Of a DNA stretch of 64,000 nt, positions 24,752 through 34,232 are shown one piece after another. This stretch comes from Shimia sp. Its GTDB lineage: Bacteria > Pseudomonadota > Alphaproteobacteria > Rhodobacterales > Rhodobacteraceae. Both the position numbers and the translations under genes were made by a program. The stretch is taken from assembly GCF_022448905.1 (NCBI RefSeq), contig NZ_JAKVCW010000017.1, forward strand, positions 1 through 64,000. The letters are read 5' to 3'. The notes under the pieces were generated by a model. It had not been told where the DNA came from. It worked only from the letters and a program-made list of their open reading frames with translations, and did no database searches. How positions within the stretch are numbered: the first letter of the stretch is position 1; the number at the start of each line of letters is the position of its first letter.

Positions 24752-26719
24752 ATGAGACAGATCTTCTTGGCAGGCCTTGCCTTCTTGGCCGCTTGCCTGA
24801 TTTCGCCCGACAGGGCGCAGGCGCAAGACGCCGCTATCCAGCCAATCCTGCAAGAGCATCAGGCGCTGATTGTGAAAAGTTCGCGCAAGACCATTGGGCC
24901 CGCGATTGACGCTGTGGCCAGTTCTGGTTTGCCCCAAGCGCAGACCGTTCTTGAGGTTTGGGCCGCCAAGAACATGTGGCAGCGCAAGGAAGACGGGCTG
25001 TTTTTCATTGGCGAGAAGATCGACAGCAAGACCTATGCGCTCACCGACTTTGATAGCGGCGAAACGGTTGGAGAATTTCCCAAGAAAGAGCTGAAACAGC
25101 TCAAACCCAACAGCGGCATCCGTGCGCTGATTGGGACGGCGTTGGTGCAATTCCAATTGAGTGATCCCGACATTGAAGCCCGCAAGGCCGCGCTTTTGTC
25201 CATCGAGAGAGACCCGGAGGCCAGTCTGCTCGCCCCTTTGCGCGCGTCCATCGATGGCGAGCCGGATGCAGCGCTCAAAGCGCAGAAACAGCGTCTCGAA
25301 CGACTGTTGACCATTGGCTATGACACGGACGAGACCGCGCGCCTGTCAGCCATTGCCGATATGTCCGGTGATCTTGGCGTGGACGTGCGTGCCACTTTGA
25401 ACCCACTTCTGACCACCACACGCGAAGTCGCCGCTGGCGCGGTTCCGGAAGGCGCGAATGTCGCACAGATTTTGCATCCGGGGCAGGACAGTTTCGACAA
25501 GATCACTGCTTATGACTTGCTGGCTGACAAAGGGATTGCGCCAGCGCGTGTGACCTCTGATGACATCCGCCTCGCCTTGGGCGAGCATATTGAGGGAGGC
25601 AGCGTTGGCGGTGTGCCGGTGGCGACACTGCACACCCAAGCAGCGCGCTTGAAGGCTTACACCGTTCTGGCTGCCGAAGGCGAGGTGCCCACCTATGTAG
25701 ATGAGGCTGCGATTGACTCCGCGCTGAAGGTAAATGTGTTTTTTGACGCCTATGCAGAGCCATCCAAATCTGTCACCGATGCTGCTGCAAAGGCACTCAA
25801 GGACATTGAACTGAAGGTTGGCCTCAACCAAACACTTGATTTGACGCTGGATGCGCTGTCGCTCGCCTCAATCTATTTTTTGGCCGCGATTGGCCTCGCC
25901 ATCACCTTTGGTGTGATGGGCGTGATCAATATGGCGCATGGTGAGTTCATCATGATGGGCGCCTACACGGGCTATGTGGTGCAGCAGTTCATCCCGGATC
26001 ACACGGTGTCGATCATCGTGGCGATCCCAACGGCCTTTGCTGTGACCTTTGCCGCCGGAGTGGCCATGGAACGTCTTGTGATCCGCTGGTTGCAAGCCCG
26101 CCCTTTGGAGACATTGCTGGCGACTTTCGGGATTTCCATCGCCTTGCAACAGCTGGCCAAAAACATCTTTGGCACACAGGCGCGCCCTCTGACCGCTCCG
26201 GGCTGGTTGGATGGCGCGTGGGTGATGAACGACGTGGTCTCGATCAGTTATATTCGCATCGCGATCTTCATCCTTGCGCTGATCTTCCTCGGCATTTTCC
26301 TTTACATCATGAAGCGCACACGCCTTGGCCTAGAGACCCGCGCCGTGACGCAGAACCCGCGCATGGCGGCGTCCATGGGCATCAATCCAGACAAGGTGAA
26401 CATGCTGACTTTCGGGTTGGGCTCCGGAATCGCAGGTATTGCCGGCGTGGCCATTGGCCTCTTTGCCAAGGTGACCTCAGAACTGGGCAGCGACTACATC
26501 GTGCAGAGCTTCATGACCGTCGTGGTCGGCGGTGTCGGCAATATCTGGGGCACGCTTGCGGGCGCTGCGATGATCGGCTTCCTGCAGAAAGGCATCGAAT
26601 GGATGAACCCATCCAATACGCTGGCCGCCCAGACTTACATGATTATCTTCATCATCATCTTCATCCAATTCCGGCCGCGGGGCATCATCGCCCTCAAAGG
26701 CCGCGCGGCGGGGGAATAA
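24752..26719 (+). CDS. urtB: Urea ABC transporter, permease UrtB
   Basis: 655 residues. UrtB proteins have an exported N-terminal region before the LivH-type permease; here a signal-like start (AGLAFLAACLI, then AQAQD) leads a ~350-residue soluble part, then the permease from about residue 365 (SLASIYFLAAIGLAITFGVM) with eight or so helices and the LivH motif INMAHGEFIMMGAYTG. Length and layout match the family. Forms the channel with UrtC. Confidence 0.94.
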   Translation: MRQIFLAGLAFLAACLISPDRAQAQDAAIQPILQEHQALIVKSSRKTIGPAIDAVASSGLPQAQTVLEVWAAKNMWQRKEDGLFFIGEKIDSKTYALTDFDSGETVGEFPKKELKQLKPNSGIRALIGTALVQFQLSDPDIEARKAALLSIERDPEASLLAPLRASIDGEPDAALKAQKQRLERLLTIGYDTDETARLSAIADMSGDLGVDVRATLNPLLTTTREVAAGAVPEGANVAQILHPGQDSFDKITAYDLLADKGIAPARVTSDDIRLALGEHIEGGSVGGVPVATLHTQAARLKAYTVLAAEGEVPTYVDEAAIDSALKVNVFFDAYAEPSKSVTDAAAKALKDIELKVGLNQTLDLTLDALSLASIYFLAAIGLAITFGVMGVINMAHGEFIMMGAYTGYVVQQFIPDHTVSIIVAIPTAFAVTFAAGVAMERLVIRWLQARPLETLLATFGISIALQQLAKNIFGTQARPLTAPGWLDGAWVMNDVVSISYIRIAIFILALIFLGIFLYIMKRTRLGLETRAVTQNPRMAASMGINPDKVNMLTFGLGSGIAGIAGVAIGLFAKVTSELGSDYIVQSFMTVVVGGVGNIWGTLAGAAMIGFLQKGIEWMNPSNTLAAQTYMIIFIIIFIQFRPRGIIALKGRAAGE

Positions 26720-26722
26720 GCC

Positions 26723-26920
26723 ATGCAATTTCTCGCCAAAGGCGGCCCCCGGACCGCACGGGGCGCGTCCAGCCAACGGAACGCTTTGAAGTGCCAAGCC
26801 TCTTTCAAACCGCACAATACTTGCAACGAAGCCCCCGCCCCGTGGGGGGGCGGTACGGGGGCTGCCCGAGCTTTCGGTCGGGAGGTGCAGCTTGCAGGAG
26901 GATTTTCCGATGCAGCGTAG
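26723..26920 (+). CDS. Possible small protein between urtB and urtC
   Basis: 65 codons, Gly/Ala/Arg-rich, no recognised domain. ATG three bases after the urtB stop, with a GGGGG run upstream that could act as a ribosome site; its stop overlaps the urtC start by 11 bp, which could couple translation. The DNA is unusually G-rich and also forms hairpins, so it may be only a structured spacer. Weak call. Confidence 0.25.
   Translation: MQFLAKGGPRTARGASSQRNALKCQASFKPHNTCNEAPAPWGGGTGAARAFGREVQLAGGFSDAA
26831..26862 (+). other. GC-rich hairpin upstream of urtC
   Basis: GCCCCCG pairs with CGGGGGC, with an inner CCCC/GGGG stem; a second small stem (CCCGA/TCGGG) follows before the urtC ribosome site. 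Probably modulates urtC translation or message processing; no riboswitch family recognised. Confidence 0.5.
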
Positions 26921-28139
26921 TTTTATTGCCAAGAACCCATCGGTTCTCGTCTTCCTTGCGATACTCGCGCTCTTCACTTTGCTGGTGACGGTGATGTCCG
27001 AAGGCTTTGGCGTTGGTGGCATTTCCACAAGTTTCATCAAGACGTTGGGCAAGACGCTTTGCCTCTGCCTCATCGCGCTCGCGATGGATGTGATTTGGGG
27101 CTACACCGGCATCCTGAGCCTTGGTCACTTCGCCTTTTTTGGACTGGGCGGTTACATGATTGGCATGTGGCTCATGTATGAGCGCACGCGTCTGATAGTG
27201 GTGGACAGTCTTGCCCAAGCGGAGATCCCCCCAACCGACGGCGAAGTCATTGACGCCGTCGGCAATCAGATCTTCGGCGTGGTTGGGAGCAGCGAGTTCC
27301 CTTTGATCTGGGCTTTTGCCGACAGTTTGGTGATCCAGTTGATCTTAGTCGTTTTTGTGCCTGGCATACTGGCGCTGGTCTTTGGCTGGCTCGCCTTCCG
27401 TTCGCGCGTCACCGGGGTGTATCTGTCGATCTTGACGCAAGCTATGACCCTCGCACTGGCGCTCTATCTGTTTCAGAACGACAGCGGTCTGCGCGGCAAC
27501 AACGGTCTGTCCGGTTTGCAAAATTTGCCCGGTGTCACGGCGTCCCAAGATTATGTGTCTCTCTGGTTCTTCTGGGCGTCTGCTGCGGCGCTGGGTGGGG
27601 GGTATGTGCTCTGCGCTTGGCTCGTCAGCGGCAAGTTCGGCTCGGTTCTGCGCGCCATTCGTGACAATGAGGCGCGCGTGCGCTTCCTTGGCTATTCGGT
27701 AGAGATGTACAAACTGGTGATCTTTACGCTCACCGCTTGCATCGCTGCTGTCGCGGGCGCGCTCTACTACCCGCAAGCAGGCATCATCAATCCGGCGGAG
27801 ATTGCGCCTATCGCGTCGATCTACCTCGCGGTCTGGGTCGCCATCGGCGGACGCGGGCGGCTTTACGGTGCGATCATCGGTGCCGCGTTTGTTAGTCTGC
27901 TGTCCACTTGGTTTACCGGCGGGCAGGCGCCTGACATCAACCTTGGTTTTTACACAGTCAAATGGGTTGACTGGTGGTTGGTGCTTTTGGGGCTGTCCTT
28001 TGTGCTTGTCACACTTTTCGCGCCTAAAGGCATCGGGGGGCTTATCGATCTCTACACAGAGCGCCGCAGCCCATCCCGCCATGGGGCCGATCTGGGGCCA
28101 GATGACGGGGCATTGCGCGAACAGGAGGCCAGCCAATGA
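26910..28139 (+). CDS. urtC: Urea ABC transporter, permease UrtC
   Basis: 409 residues from the ATG at 26910, which has AGGAGG eight bases upstream; an in-frame TTG at 26892 overlaps that site and is unlikely. LivM-type permease with about nine to ten helices. Motif GYTGILSLGHFAFFGLGGYMIGMW near residue 65 is characteristic, and ALRAIRDNEARVRFLGY-type loop (VLRAIRDNEARV) contacts the ATPases. Its stop overlaps the urtD start (ATGA). Confidence 0.94.
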   Translation: MQRSFIAKNPSVLVFLAILALFTLLVTVMSEGFGVGGISTSFIKTLGKTLCLCLIALAMDVIWGYTGILSLGHFAFFGLGGYMIGMWLMYERTRLIVVDSLAQAEIPPTDGEVIDAVGNQIFGVVGSSEFPLIWAFADSLVIQLILVVFVPGILALVFGWLAFRSRVTGVYLSILTQAMTLALALYLFQNDSGLRGNNGLSGLQNLPGVTASQDYVSLWFFWASAAALGGGYVLCAWLVSGKFGSVLRAIRDNEARVRFLGYSVEMYKLVIFTLTACIAAVAGALYYPQAGIINPAEIAPIASIYLAVWVAIGGRGRLYGAIIGAAFVSLLSTWFTGGQAPDINLGFYTVKWVDWWLVLLGLSFVLVTLFAPKGIGGLIDLYTERRSPSRHGADLGPDDGALREQEASQ

Positions 28140-28876
28140 ACACGCTGCTTGAAGTATCGGGTGTGTCTGTCACCTTTGATGGCTTCCGTGCCATCAACAA
28201 CCTGTCGTTTCAGATCGCTGAGGCGGAAATGCGCGCCGTGATTGGGCCAAACGGCGCTGGCAAGACCACCTTTATGGACATCGTCACGGGCAAGACCAGG
28301 CCTGACGAAGGGCGCGTGATCTGGGGCGAAAGCTCAATGAATCTGCTGCGCATGAACGAGGCCAAGATCGCGCAGGCAGGGATAGGGCGGAAGTTCCAGA
28401 AACCGACAGTGTTTGAGGACCAGTCGGTACAGGAAAACCTGCTGATGGCGCTTAAGAACAACCGCGGCTGGCTGGCGGTGTTGCGCTATCGGCCTACAAA
28501 AGTCGATTTGGCCAAAGTGGATGATCTGGCGGAACAGATCGGGCTGAAAGACCAGTTGGGCCGTAAGTCCGGCGAATTGAGCCATGGCCAGAAACAGTGG
28601 CTGGAGATCGGCATGCTGCTCGCCCAAGAGCCGCGTCTCTTGCTCGTGGATGAACCGGCCGCTGGCATGACACCTTCTGAACGGGAACACACCACTGATA
28701 TTTTGGTGGAAGCCGCCAAAACCCGCGCGGTTGTGGTGGTGGAACATGACATGGAGTTTGTCCGCCGCCTGAACTGCAAAGTCACGGTGTTGCATGAAGG
28801 GGCTGTACTGGCCGAAGGCAGCCTGGATCACGTTACTTCCGATCAGAATGTGATCGACGTTTATCTGGAGCGCTAA
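28136..28876 (+). CDS. urtD: Urea ABC transporter, ATP-binding protein UrtD
   Basis: 246 residues, LivG-type ATPase. Walker A GPNGAGKTT near residue 38; signature in the variant LSHGQKQW typical of UrtD; Walker B LLLVDEPAAGMT; switch His in VVVVEHDMEFV. Overlaps urtC by 4 bp and is one base from urtE. Energises urea uptake together with UrtE. Confidence 0.95.
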   Translation: MNTLLEVSGVSVTFDGFRAINNLSFQIAEAEMRAVIGPNGAGKTTFMDIVTGKTRPDEGRVIWGESSMNLLRMNEAKIAQAGIGRKFQKPTVFEDQSVQENLLMALKNNRGWLAVLRYRPTKVDLAKVDDLAEQIGLKDQLGRKSGELSHGQKQWLEIGMLLAQEPRLLLVDEPAAGMTPSEREHTTDILVEAAKTRAVVVVEHDMEFVRRLNCKVTVLHEGAVLAEGSLDHVTSDQNVIDVYLER

Positions 28877-28877
28877 G

Positions 28878-29573
28878 ATGCTGAAACTCGAAGACATTAC
28901 GCTGCATTATGGCCACTCCCAGATCCTCAACGGCATCTCGATGGAAGCGAAACAGGGCGAGGTCACCTGTGTCATGGGCACAAATGGGGTGGGTAAAACC
29001 AGTCTGATTAAAGCCATCTCTGGGACGCATCCGCGCTCTGGCGGCATGCTGACATTGGATGGCGAAGCTCTGCCGCCGCTGCCAGCTCAGGCGTTGGCCC
29101 ACAAAGGTGTCGCCTACGTCCCTCAGGGGCGCGAAATATTCCCGCTGTTGACGGTGCGTGAGAACATGGAGACCGGATTCAACTGTCTGCCCAAGGGGGA
29201 CCGCGCAGTGCCGGAAGAGATGTTTGAACTTTTTCCTGTGCTCAAGGAAATGCAGGGACGCCGCGGGGGCGACCTTTCTGGGGGGCAACAGCAGCAACTT
29301 GCCATTGCCCGAGCCCTCATCACACGCCCGAAGCTCCTCCTCCTGGACGAACCAACCGAAGGGATTCAACCCAATATCATCCAACAAATCGGAGAGGTGA
29401 TTAAGTTGTTGCGCGACAAGGGCGACATGGCGATCATGCTAGTCGAGCAATACTTCGAATTTGCCTATGATCTCGCTGACAGCTTTGTTGTCCTGCGTCG
29501 CGGCGAGGTTATGTTATCTGGGACAAAAGCAACTCTCTCAAAAGAGGGGGTTCTGGACGCCGTTTCAGTATGA
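28878..29573 (+). CDS. urtE: Urea ABC transporter, ATP-binding protein UrtE
   Basis: 231 residues, LivF-type ATPase. Walker A GTNGVGKTS near residue 35, signature LSGGQQQQLAIARAL, Walker B LLLLDEPTEGIQPN, switch segment IMLVEQYFEFA. Last gene of the urt operon; length and motifs match UrtE. No terminator hairpin was recognised after it. Confidence 0.95.
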   Translation: MLKLEDITLHYGHSQILNGISMEAKQGEVTCVMGTNGVGKTSLIKAISGTHPRSGGMLTLDGEALPPLPAQALAHKGVAYVPQGREIFPLLTVRENMETGFNCLPKGDRAVPEEMFELFPVLKEMQGRRGGDLSGGQQQQLAIARALITRPKLLLLDEPTEGIQPNIIQQIGEVIKLLRDKGDMAIMLVEQYFEFAYDLADSFVVLRRGEVMLSGTKATLSKEGVLDAVSV

Positions 29574-29990
29574 ACCTGTATTGTATTCTCTCTTGCGACT
29601 TCGAGACGGAAGAGGCGCGGGGCCAACGATAGGGACATTGAAGCCGGGATCATTGGACTGATGAGCAAATGGCTTGGATGGGTCTCTGACAGTTCGGCTC
29701 ACAAAAACTCTACGCCCCGATCAGATTGCGATAGCAAAGGCCGGTCCGAGAAGGCGCTGTTGCCAATAAAAACGAGGCGTCTTTTGGCGTCCGAAGGGTT
29801 CGCCATGCAGACGTGCCTTTGTTCCGTTAGGGGGGGGCTTCCGGCACACGAAGAGACCTCGTCGTTTGCCAGTATTGTTTTGAGGCGGGCACACAACCTG
29901 TTTGCAATATGCGTTCGCCACTGTAAGCAAGGGTCGATTATGGATTGGAAACTCGTTTCGACGCCAGATGTCACACCGTTTTTGCCTAAA
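29574..29990. other. 417-bp gap between convergent urt and EamA genes
   Basis: No credible gene. Contains short G-runs and a direct (not inverted) GGCGTC repeat near 29782-29797, but no terminator or RNA element I can support. Confidence 0.45.
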
Positions 29991-30881
29991 TCAATTGCCT
30001 TGGGTGGCTCTTTTTGAGCTTGATTTTCCTTCCGTGACATTCAGCCAAAGTGCCGCAAGGATGAGGGTCGTGGACAAGTAGAACGCGGCTTCAGGGACGA
30101 TCTGAAACAGCACAAGGTCTGCCAGCACGGCAAACACCAGCGACAGGTATTCAAACGGGGCCAGCTTGGACACTTCGCTGTGCTGCAGGGCCAGCGTCAT
30201 CATGATGTGTGCCACGCCGCCAGCGAGGCCAGCTCCGCAAAGCCAGACCCAAGCCATTGGCGTTGGGGCGACCCAGCCCCACAAAACGGTCATCAGCCCA
30301 GCAAGTGAACACGTAGCAGCAAAGTAGAAGGCAATGGCGCCCGCGTTTTCGGTTTGCGCCAGGCTGCGGATTTGCACTTTGGCACCGGCGGTAAAGACGG
30401 CCATTGTTAAGGCCAGTCCCGCGCCGATGAGATAAGATGTATCAACACTGGTCGCGGAAGCTTGTGGGACAACCAACACCAACATGCCCAAGAATCCGAG
30501 CGCCACTGCGCCCCAACGGGCGGGCGTCATCTGTTCGCCAAGGAACATTTGCGCGAGGATAACCGCCAGGATCGGTGCGAGGTAGCCAATGATCGAGGCG
30601 TGTGCGAGGGGAAGGTATTCCAGTGAGGCAAATGAAGCGAACAAGGCGGCACAACCCAGAAGGCAGCGTAGGACATGGCCAAACGGGCGTTTGGTGTGCA
30701 GCCCGCCGGGGAAGTCGCCAGTCCACATGAGGAACAACACCAATGGCACCAAGGCCACCGCGCTGCGGAAAAAGACAATTTGTCCAAGCGGGACTGTGCC
30801 TGACAAAAACTTCACGCAGACAACCATCAACGTGAAAAAGAACGTGGCGCCAATGCGCAGCGCAATGCCTGTCGTATCCAT
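29991..30881 (-). CDS. EamA/DMT-superfamily transporter
   Basis: 296 residues with ten predicted membrane helices in two EamA repeats (first from about residue 5 to 135, second from about 145 to 280). Such proteins export small metabolites or metal chelators. It is the last gene of a leftward run of nickel/peptide-type ABC genes, 18 bp after the second permease gene, so probably co-transcribed. EamA exporters accompany opine-metallophore uptake operons in some bacteria, but no metallophore synthase is visible here. Substrate unknown. Confidence 0.82.
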   Translation of the reverse strand: MDTTGIALRIGATFFFTLMVVCVKFLSGTVPLGQIVFFRSAVALVPLVLFLMWTGDFPGGLHTKRPFGHVLRCLLGCAALFASFASLEYLPLAHASIIGYLAPILAVILAQMFLGEQMTPARWGAVALGFLGMLVLVVPQASATSVDTSYLIGAGLALTMAVFTAGAKVQIRSLAQTENAGAIAFYFAATCSLAGLMTVLWGWVAPTPMAWVWLCGAGLAGGVAHIMMTLALQHSEVSKLAPFEYLSLVFAVLADLVLFQIVPEAAFYLSTTLILAALWLNVTEGKSSSKRATQGN

Positions 30882-30899
30882 AACGAGCTCTTTTTTAGG

Positions 30900-31748
30900 T
30901 TAGGTTTTGCCTGCCATGAGATCGCGCAAGCGGTCTCCGGTGAGGTTGATGACCATCACCGCCAACAAAACGGCGAGGCCCGGGAAAATCATGATGTGCG
31001 GTGCGGTTTGCATGTAGGCTTTGCCATCCAACAGCATGGCGCCCCACTCGGCTGACGGCGGTTGTACGCCAAATCCAAGGAAGCTCAAGCCGGAGACCGA
31101 CAAAATGGTGCGCGACCAGCTGTTTGTCCAAAGCACCAATAGGGACGGCAGGATATTTGGCAAAAGGTGTCGCCACAGGATCAACCGGCTGCTCAGCCCA
31201 TTCAAACGCGCCTGGGTGATGTAATCGCTCTCGCCAAGGCTGAGTGTCAGCGCGCGGGCGAGACGGGCGAATTTCATCCAGCTGACCACCATTAGCGCGA
31301 TCACAAGGTTGGAAGTACTGGGGCCAAACAGGCCCGCGAAGGTCACCGCTGCGATCAACTCGGGGAAAGCAAAGAAGCTGTCGGTCACGCGCATGACGGC
31401 AAAGTCGCCCGCCGGGCCAGAGCGGGCGGCGAGAATGCCAACCACGGTGCCGACCACAAATCCTGTTAGTGAGATGGCAAGTGACAGTCCTAGCGACCAT
31501 CCCGCACCGTAGAGCAGTCGCGTGGCAATGTCGCGCCCAAGGTGGTCTGTGCCAGCCCAATGCGCGGCGCTTGGCGGTGCCAGCCGGTTGAGAAAGTCAG
31601 CGGCGGCGGGTTCATAGGGTGTCAGCCAGAGGGCGAGGCTCCACAATCCCAAGAGGACAAGCGTCGCCACGCCAACGCGCTTTGTGAACTGCCGCAAGGG
31701 ATCCGCAGGGTGGCTATCTGAAATGCTGATCGACTGGCTCAGGCTCAT
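30900..31748 (-). CDS. ABC transporter permease, nickel/peptide type (NikC/DppC-like)
   Basis: 282 residues, BPD_transp_1 family with five to six helices. The NikC/OppC-type entry segment AHWAGTDHLGRDIATRLLYG near residue 65 is diagnostic, and the EAA loop lies in YITQARLNGLSSRLILWRHLLPN. Overlaps the preceding permease gene by 4 bp. Second membrane subunit of the importer. Confidence 0.88.
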   Translation of the reverse strand: MSLSQSISISDSHPADPLRQFTKRVGVATLVLLGLWSLALWLTPYEPAAADFLNRLAPPSAAHWAGTDHLGRDIATRLLYGAGWSLGLSLAISLTGFVVGTVVGILAARSGPAGDFAVMRVTDSFFAFPELIAAVTFAGLFGPSTSNLVIALMVVSWMKFARLARALTLSLGESDYITQARLNGLSSRLILWRHLLPNILPSLLVLWTNSWSRTILSVSGLSFLGFGVQPPSAEWGAMLLDGKAYMQTAPHIMIFPGLAVLLAVMVINLTGDRLRDLMAGKT

Positions 31749-32692
31749 GATGCTTTCGCCCTCTTTAGATTGCGTGGGTCGCAGAGGTGTTGAACACCAT
31801 CAATCACGGAGTTGATGACCACATAAGCGGTGGCAAAGAACATCACGAGGAACATCACGACAGGCAGATCCCGTGACAGCACCGCGCCAGCCAGCAGAGA
31901 CCCAAGACCGGAGCGGGAAAACGTGAGTTCCACGATGATGGCGCCTTCGAGCAGGCTGGCCATATCGAGGCCAATCATAGTGAGCGTCGGGACAAAAGAA
32001 TGCCGCAGGACATGGCGGGAAAAGATCTCCCGCTCGGGTATGCCGCGCAAGCGCAGGGTTTCGATAAACGGCTGGTTGTAGGCTTCCAGCATGAAAGTGC
32101 GCAGAAGGCGGGTTTGCGAGGTCATGACCCAGAAGGCCAGCGTTGCAGCCGGCAGGATCAGATGGGCAAAAGTGCCGGTCCCATAGGCGGGCAGCCAGCC
32201 GAGGTACACGGACACGCCCAGAATAAGCAGCAAGGCAAGCCAGTAGCTCGGCATCGCGGCGCCAATGGAAGAGATAATCACCGCGCCGCGATCCCAGATG
32301 GTGTTTGGATAGCGAACCGCAAAAGCGGACAGCAAGAACGCCGCAGCCAGCCCAATGGCTAACGAGGTCAGCGTGAGCGTGACCGTTTCACCAAGGTTGT
32401 CGACAAAGATCACCCAAACTGAAGTGCGTGATGAGTAAGAAACGCCGAAATCTCCGCGCATCACGTCTGCCAGCCAATGGGTGTATTGGGAAAAGAACGG
32501 CGCATCGAGGTTGAACTCCTCGCGGATGCCCTGCAGCACCTCTGGCGCGATGCCAAAATCACCCGGGTAGCGGGCATGGGCAATTGCCTCGGCTTTGTCA
32601 CCGGGGGCGAAGTAACTGATGGTGAAGGTGATCAGGGTGATCCCGAACAGGACCGCCAACAGGCCGGCAAATCGGATGAGAAGCGTTTTCAT
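31745..32692 (-). CDS. ABC transporter permease, nickel/peptide type (NikB/DppB-like)
   Basis: 315 residues, six helices. The start FAGLLAVLFGITLITFTISYFAPGD is typical of NikB/DppB permeases; the EAA loop is in FIETLRLRGIPEREIFSRHVLRH. Overlaps both neighbours by 4 bp. First membrane subunit of the importer encoded from 35.8 to 30.9 kb. Confidence 0.88.
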   Translation of the reverse strand: MKTLLIRFAGLLAVLFGITLITFTISYFAPGDKAEAIAHARYPGDFGIAPEVLQGIREEFNLDAPFFSQYTHWLADVMRGDFGVSYSSRTSVWVIFVDNLGETVTLTLTSLAIGLAAAFLLSAFAVRYPNTIWDRGAVIISSIGAAMPSYWLALLLILGVSVYLGWLPAYGTGTFAHLILPAATLAFWVMTSQTRLLRTFMLEAYNQPFIETLRLRGIPEREIFSRHVLRHSFVPTLTMIGLDMASLLEGAIIVELTFSRSGLGSLLAGAVLSRDLPVVMFLVMFFATAYVVINSVIDGVQHLCDPRNLKRAKAS

Positions 32693-33471
32693 GCGGCGGC
32701 CTCCGGGAGTGCGCCGAGGCTTTGCGCAGCAGCGACCAAGTCTTTGGCGTAGTCACTTTGCGGGTTGGCAAAAAAGGCCGTGCGAGATTGATACGCCGAG
32801 ACGGTGCCATCGCGCAGCAGCAGCACCTTGTCGGCATAGGCGGCTGCGAAGCCAAGATCGTGTGTGACGGCGATGTAGGTCGTGGTTGTGGCCCGGCGCA
32901 GGCTTTCCATCCTTTGGGCAATCTTTTTCTGCACCAAAGCATCCAGCGCGCTGAGCGGCTCGTCAAAGAAGATCAGCTTGGGCTGCGCGATCAGTGCGCG
33001 AGCCAAACAGGCCCGCTGCGCCTGCCCCAAAGACACTTGGGACGGCAGGCGGTCGTAAAAATCGGCTGTTAGTTCAACGTCATCCAGCGCCGAAAGCACG
33101 CGTTTGCGCAGTTGGTCCTTTGGGAGGTTTTCCTTGTGCAGGCTCTCTGCAATGGACCGTCCAAGGGGCTGACGCGGGTTTAGTGCGGCGAGTGGATCTT
33201 GCATCACCCACCGGGCTTGAGCCAATCCAAGTCCTGCAGGTATCGCGCCACAAACCTCGGTGCTGGAGGGGGCATAGGTGAAGCGATCACAGTGTCCGGG
33301 CATCATGCCTTGCAGGGCTTTGACCAATGTGGATTTGCCCGCACCGCTTTCCCCAACAATGCAGAGCATCTCGCCTTCGCTCAGGTCAAACGACACGTTC
33401 GAGAGAAGCGGTTTGCCGCCCATAGACACTTGCAAGTTGGACACAGAAATCAGCGGCTTATTCTGCTGCAC
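32689..33471 (-). CDS. ABC transporter ATP-binding protein, nickel/peptide type (NikE-like)
   Basis: 260 residues. Walker A GESGAGKST near residue 40; signature region is VSLGQAQRACLARAL, a divergent form of LSGGQ; Walker B LIFFDEPLSALD; switch His in AVTHDLGF. Overlaps the other ATPase gene by 14 bp. Lacks the long C-terminal oligopeptide-binding-type extension, as in Nik ATPases. Confidence 0.87.
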   Translation of the reverse strand: MQQNKPLISVSNLQVSMGGKPLLSNVSFDLSEGEMLCIVGESGAGKSTLVKALQGMMPGHCDRFTYAPSSTEVCGAIPAGLGLAQARWVMQDPLAALNPRQPLGRSIAESLHKENLPKDQLRKRVLSALDDVELTADFYDRLPSQVSLGQAQRACLARALIAQPKLIFFDEPLSALDALVQKKIAQRMESLRRATTTTYIAVTHDLGFAAAYADKVLLLRDGTVSAYQSRTAFFANPQSDYAKDLVAAAQSLGALPEAAA

Positions 33472-34228
33472 GACACAGGTCCTCGGTGGTGGTTTGCCAA
33501 TGGCGATGCGCTACTAGGTCTTTTGTGTAGGAAGCTTGTGGCTGAGACAGCAGGGCTTCAGTTGGACCAGTTTCCACAAGGCGCCCTTCCGCCATCACCG
33601 CGATGTGGCTGGCAAATTGGGCGGCCATGCCAAGGTCATGGGTCACCATCAAAACAGAGATGCCCTGTGCCTTCGAAATCTGGCGCACTTTTTCCAGAAC
33701 CTGCGCGGCAATCAATGGGTCCAAGGCGGAGGTGGGCTCATCCAAAATCAACAGCTTGGGCTGTTCAATCAACGCCATGGCGAGCAGCAGGCGTTGTTGC
33801 ATGCCGCGGCTCCATTGATGTGGATAGCTTTCGTCAAGTGAAGGCAAGCCAAGTGAGGAGATCACTGCGTCTTGCTCGGCAACGCTTAACGGGGATTTTC
33901 GCTTGGCGACCTGTCGCCATTGCCAGCGGAGCCGTCGCAGGGGATCAAACCCATGCGCGGGGCTTTGGGGAACGAGGGCGATCCCTTTGCGATCCGGAGC
34001 ATAGTGCGCGGTGCAATTCCAGTGTTGCCCATCAAAGGTGATATGTCCTGCCGATGGCCGAGCCGGTTTGCGCAGACCCATAATCAACCGCAGCAAAGTC
34101 GACTTACCCGCGCCAGAGCCACCAACAACGGCGAGCCAGTCACCTTCGTTAAGCGTGAGATTGATGTCGTGCAGGACTCCCTGCCTGCCAATCGCGGCAG
34201 ACAGGGCATCAATTGTCAAAAGCGACAT
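33458..34228 (-). CDS. ABC transporter ATP-binding protein, nickel/peptide type (NikD-like)
   Basis: 256 residues from the ATG at 34228, four bases after the binding-protein stop; an in-frame codon at 34264 lies inside the previous gene. Walker A GGSGAGKST near residue 36; signature WSRGMQQRLLLAMAL, a variant common in NikD-type proteins; Walker B LLILDEPTSALD; MVTHDLGM switch. Works with the NikE-like subunit. Confidence 0.87.
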   Translation of the reverse strand: MSLLTIDALSAAIGRQGVLHDINLTLNEGDWLAVVGGSGAGKSTLLRLIMGLRKPARPSAGHITFDGQHWNCTAHYAPDRKGIALVPQSPAHGFDPLRRLRWQWRQVAKRKSPLSVAEQDAVISSLGLPSLDESYPHQWSRGMQQRLLLAMALIEQPKLLILDEPTSALDPLIAAQVLEKVRQISKAQGISVLMVTHDLGMAAQFASHIAVMAEGRLVETGPTEALLSQPQASYTKDLVAHRHWQTTTEDLCRAAE

Positions 34229-34232
34229 GGGT

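Noticed and set aside
29782-29797. GGCGTC-TTTT-GGCGTC as a terminator after urtE
   Set aside because: The two arms are direct, not inverted, so no hairpin forms.
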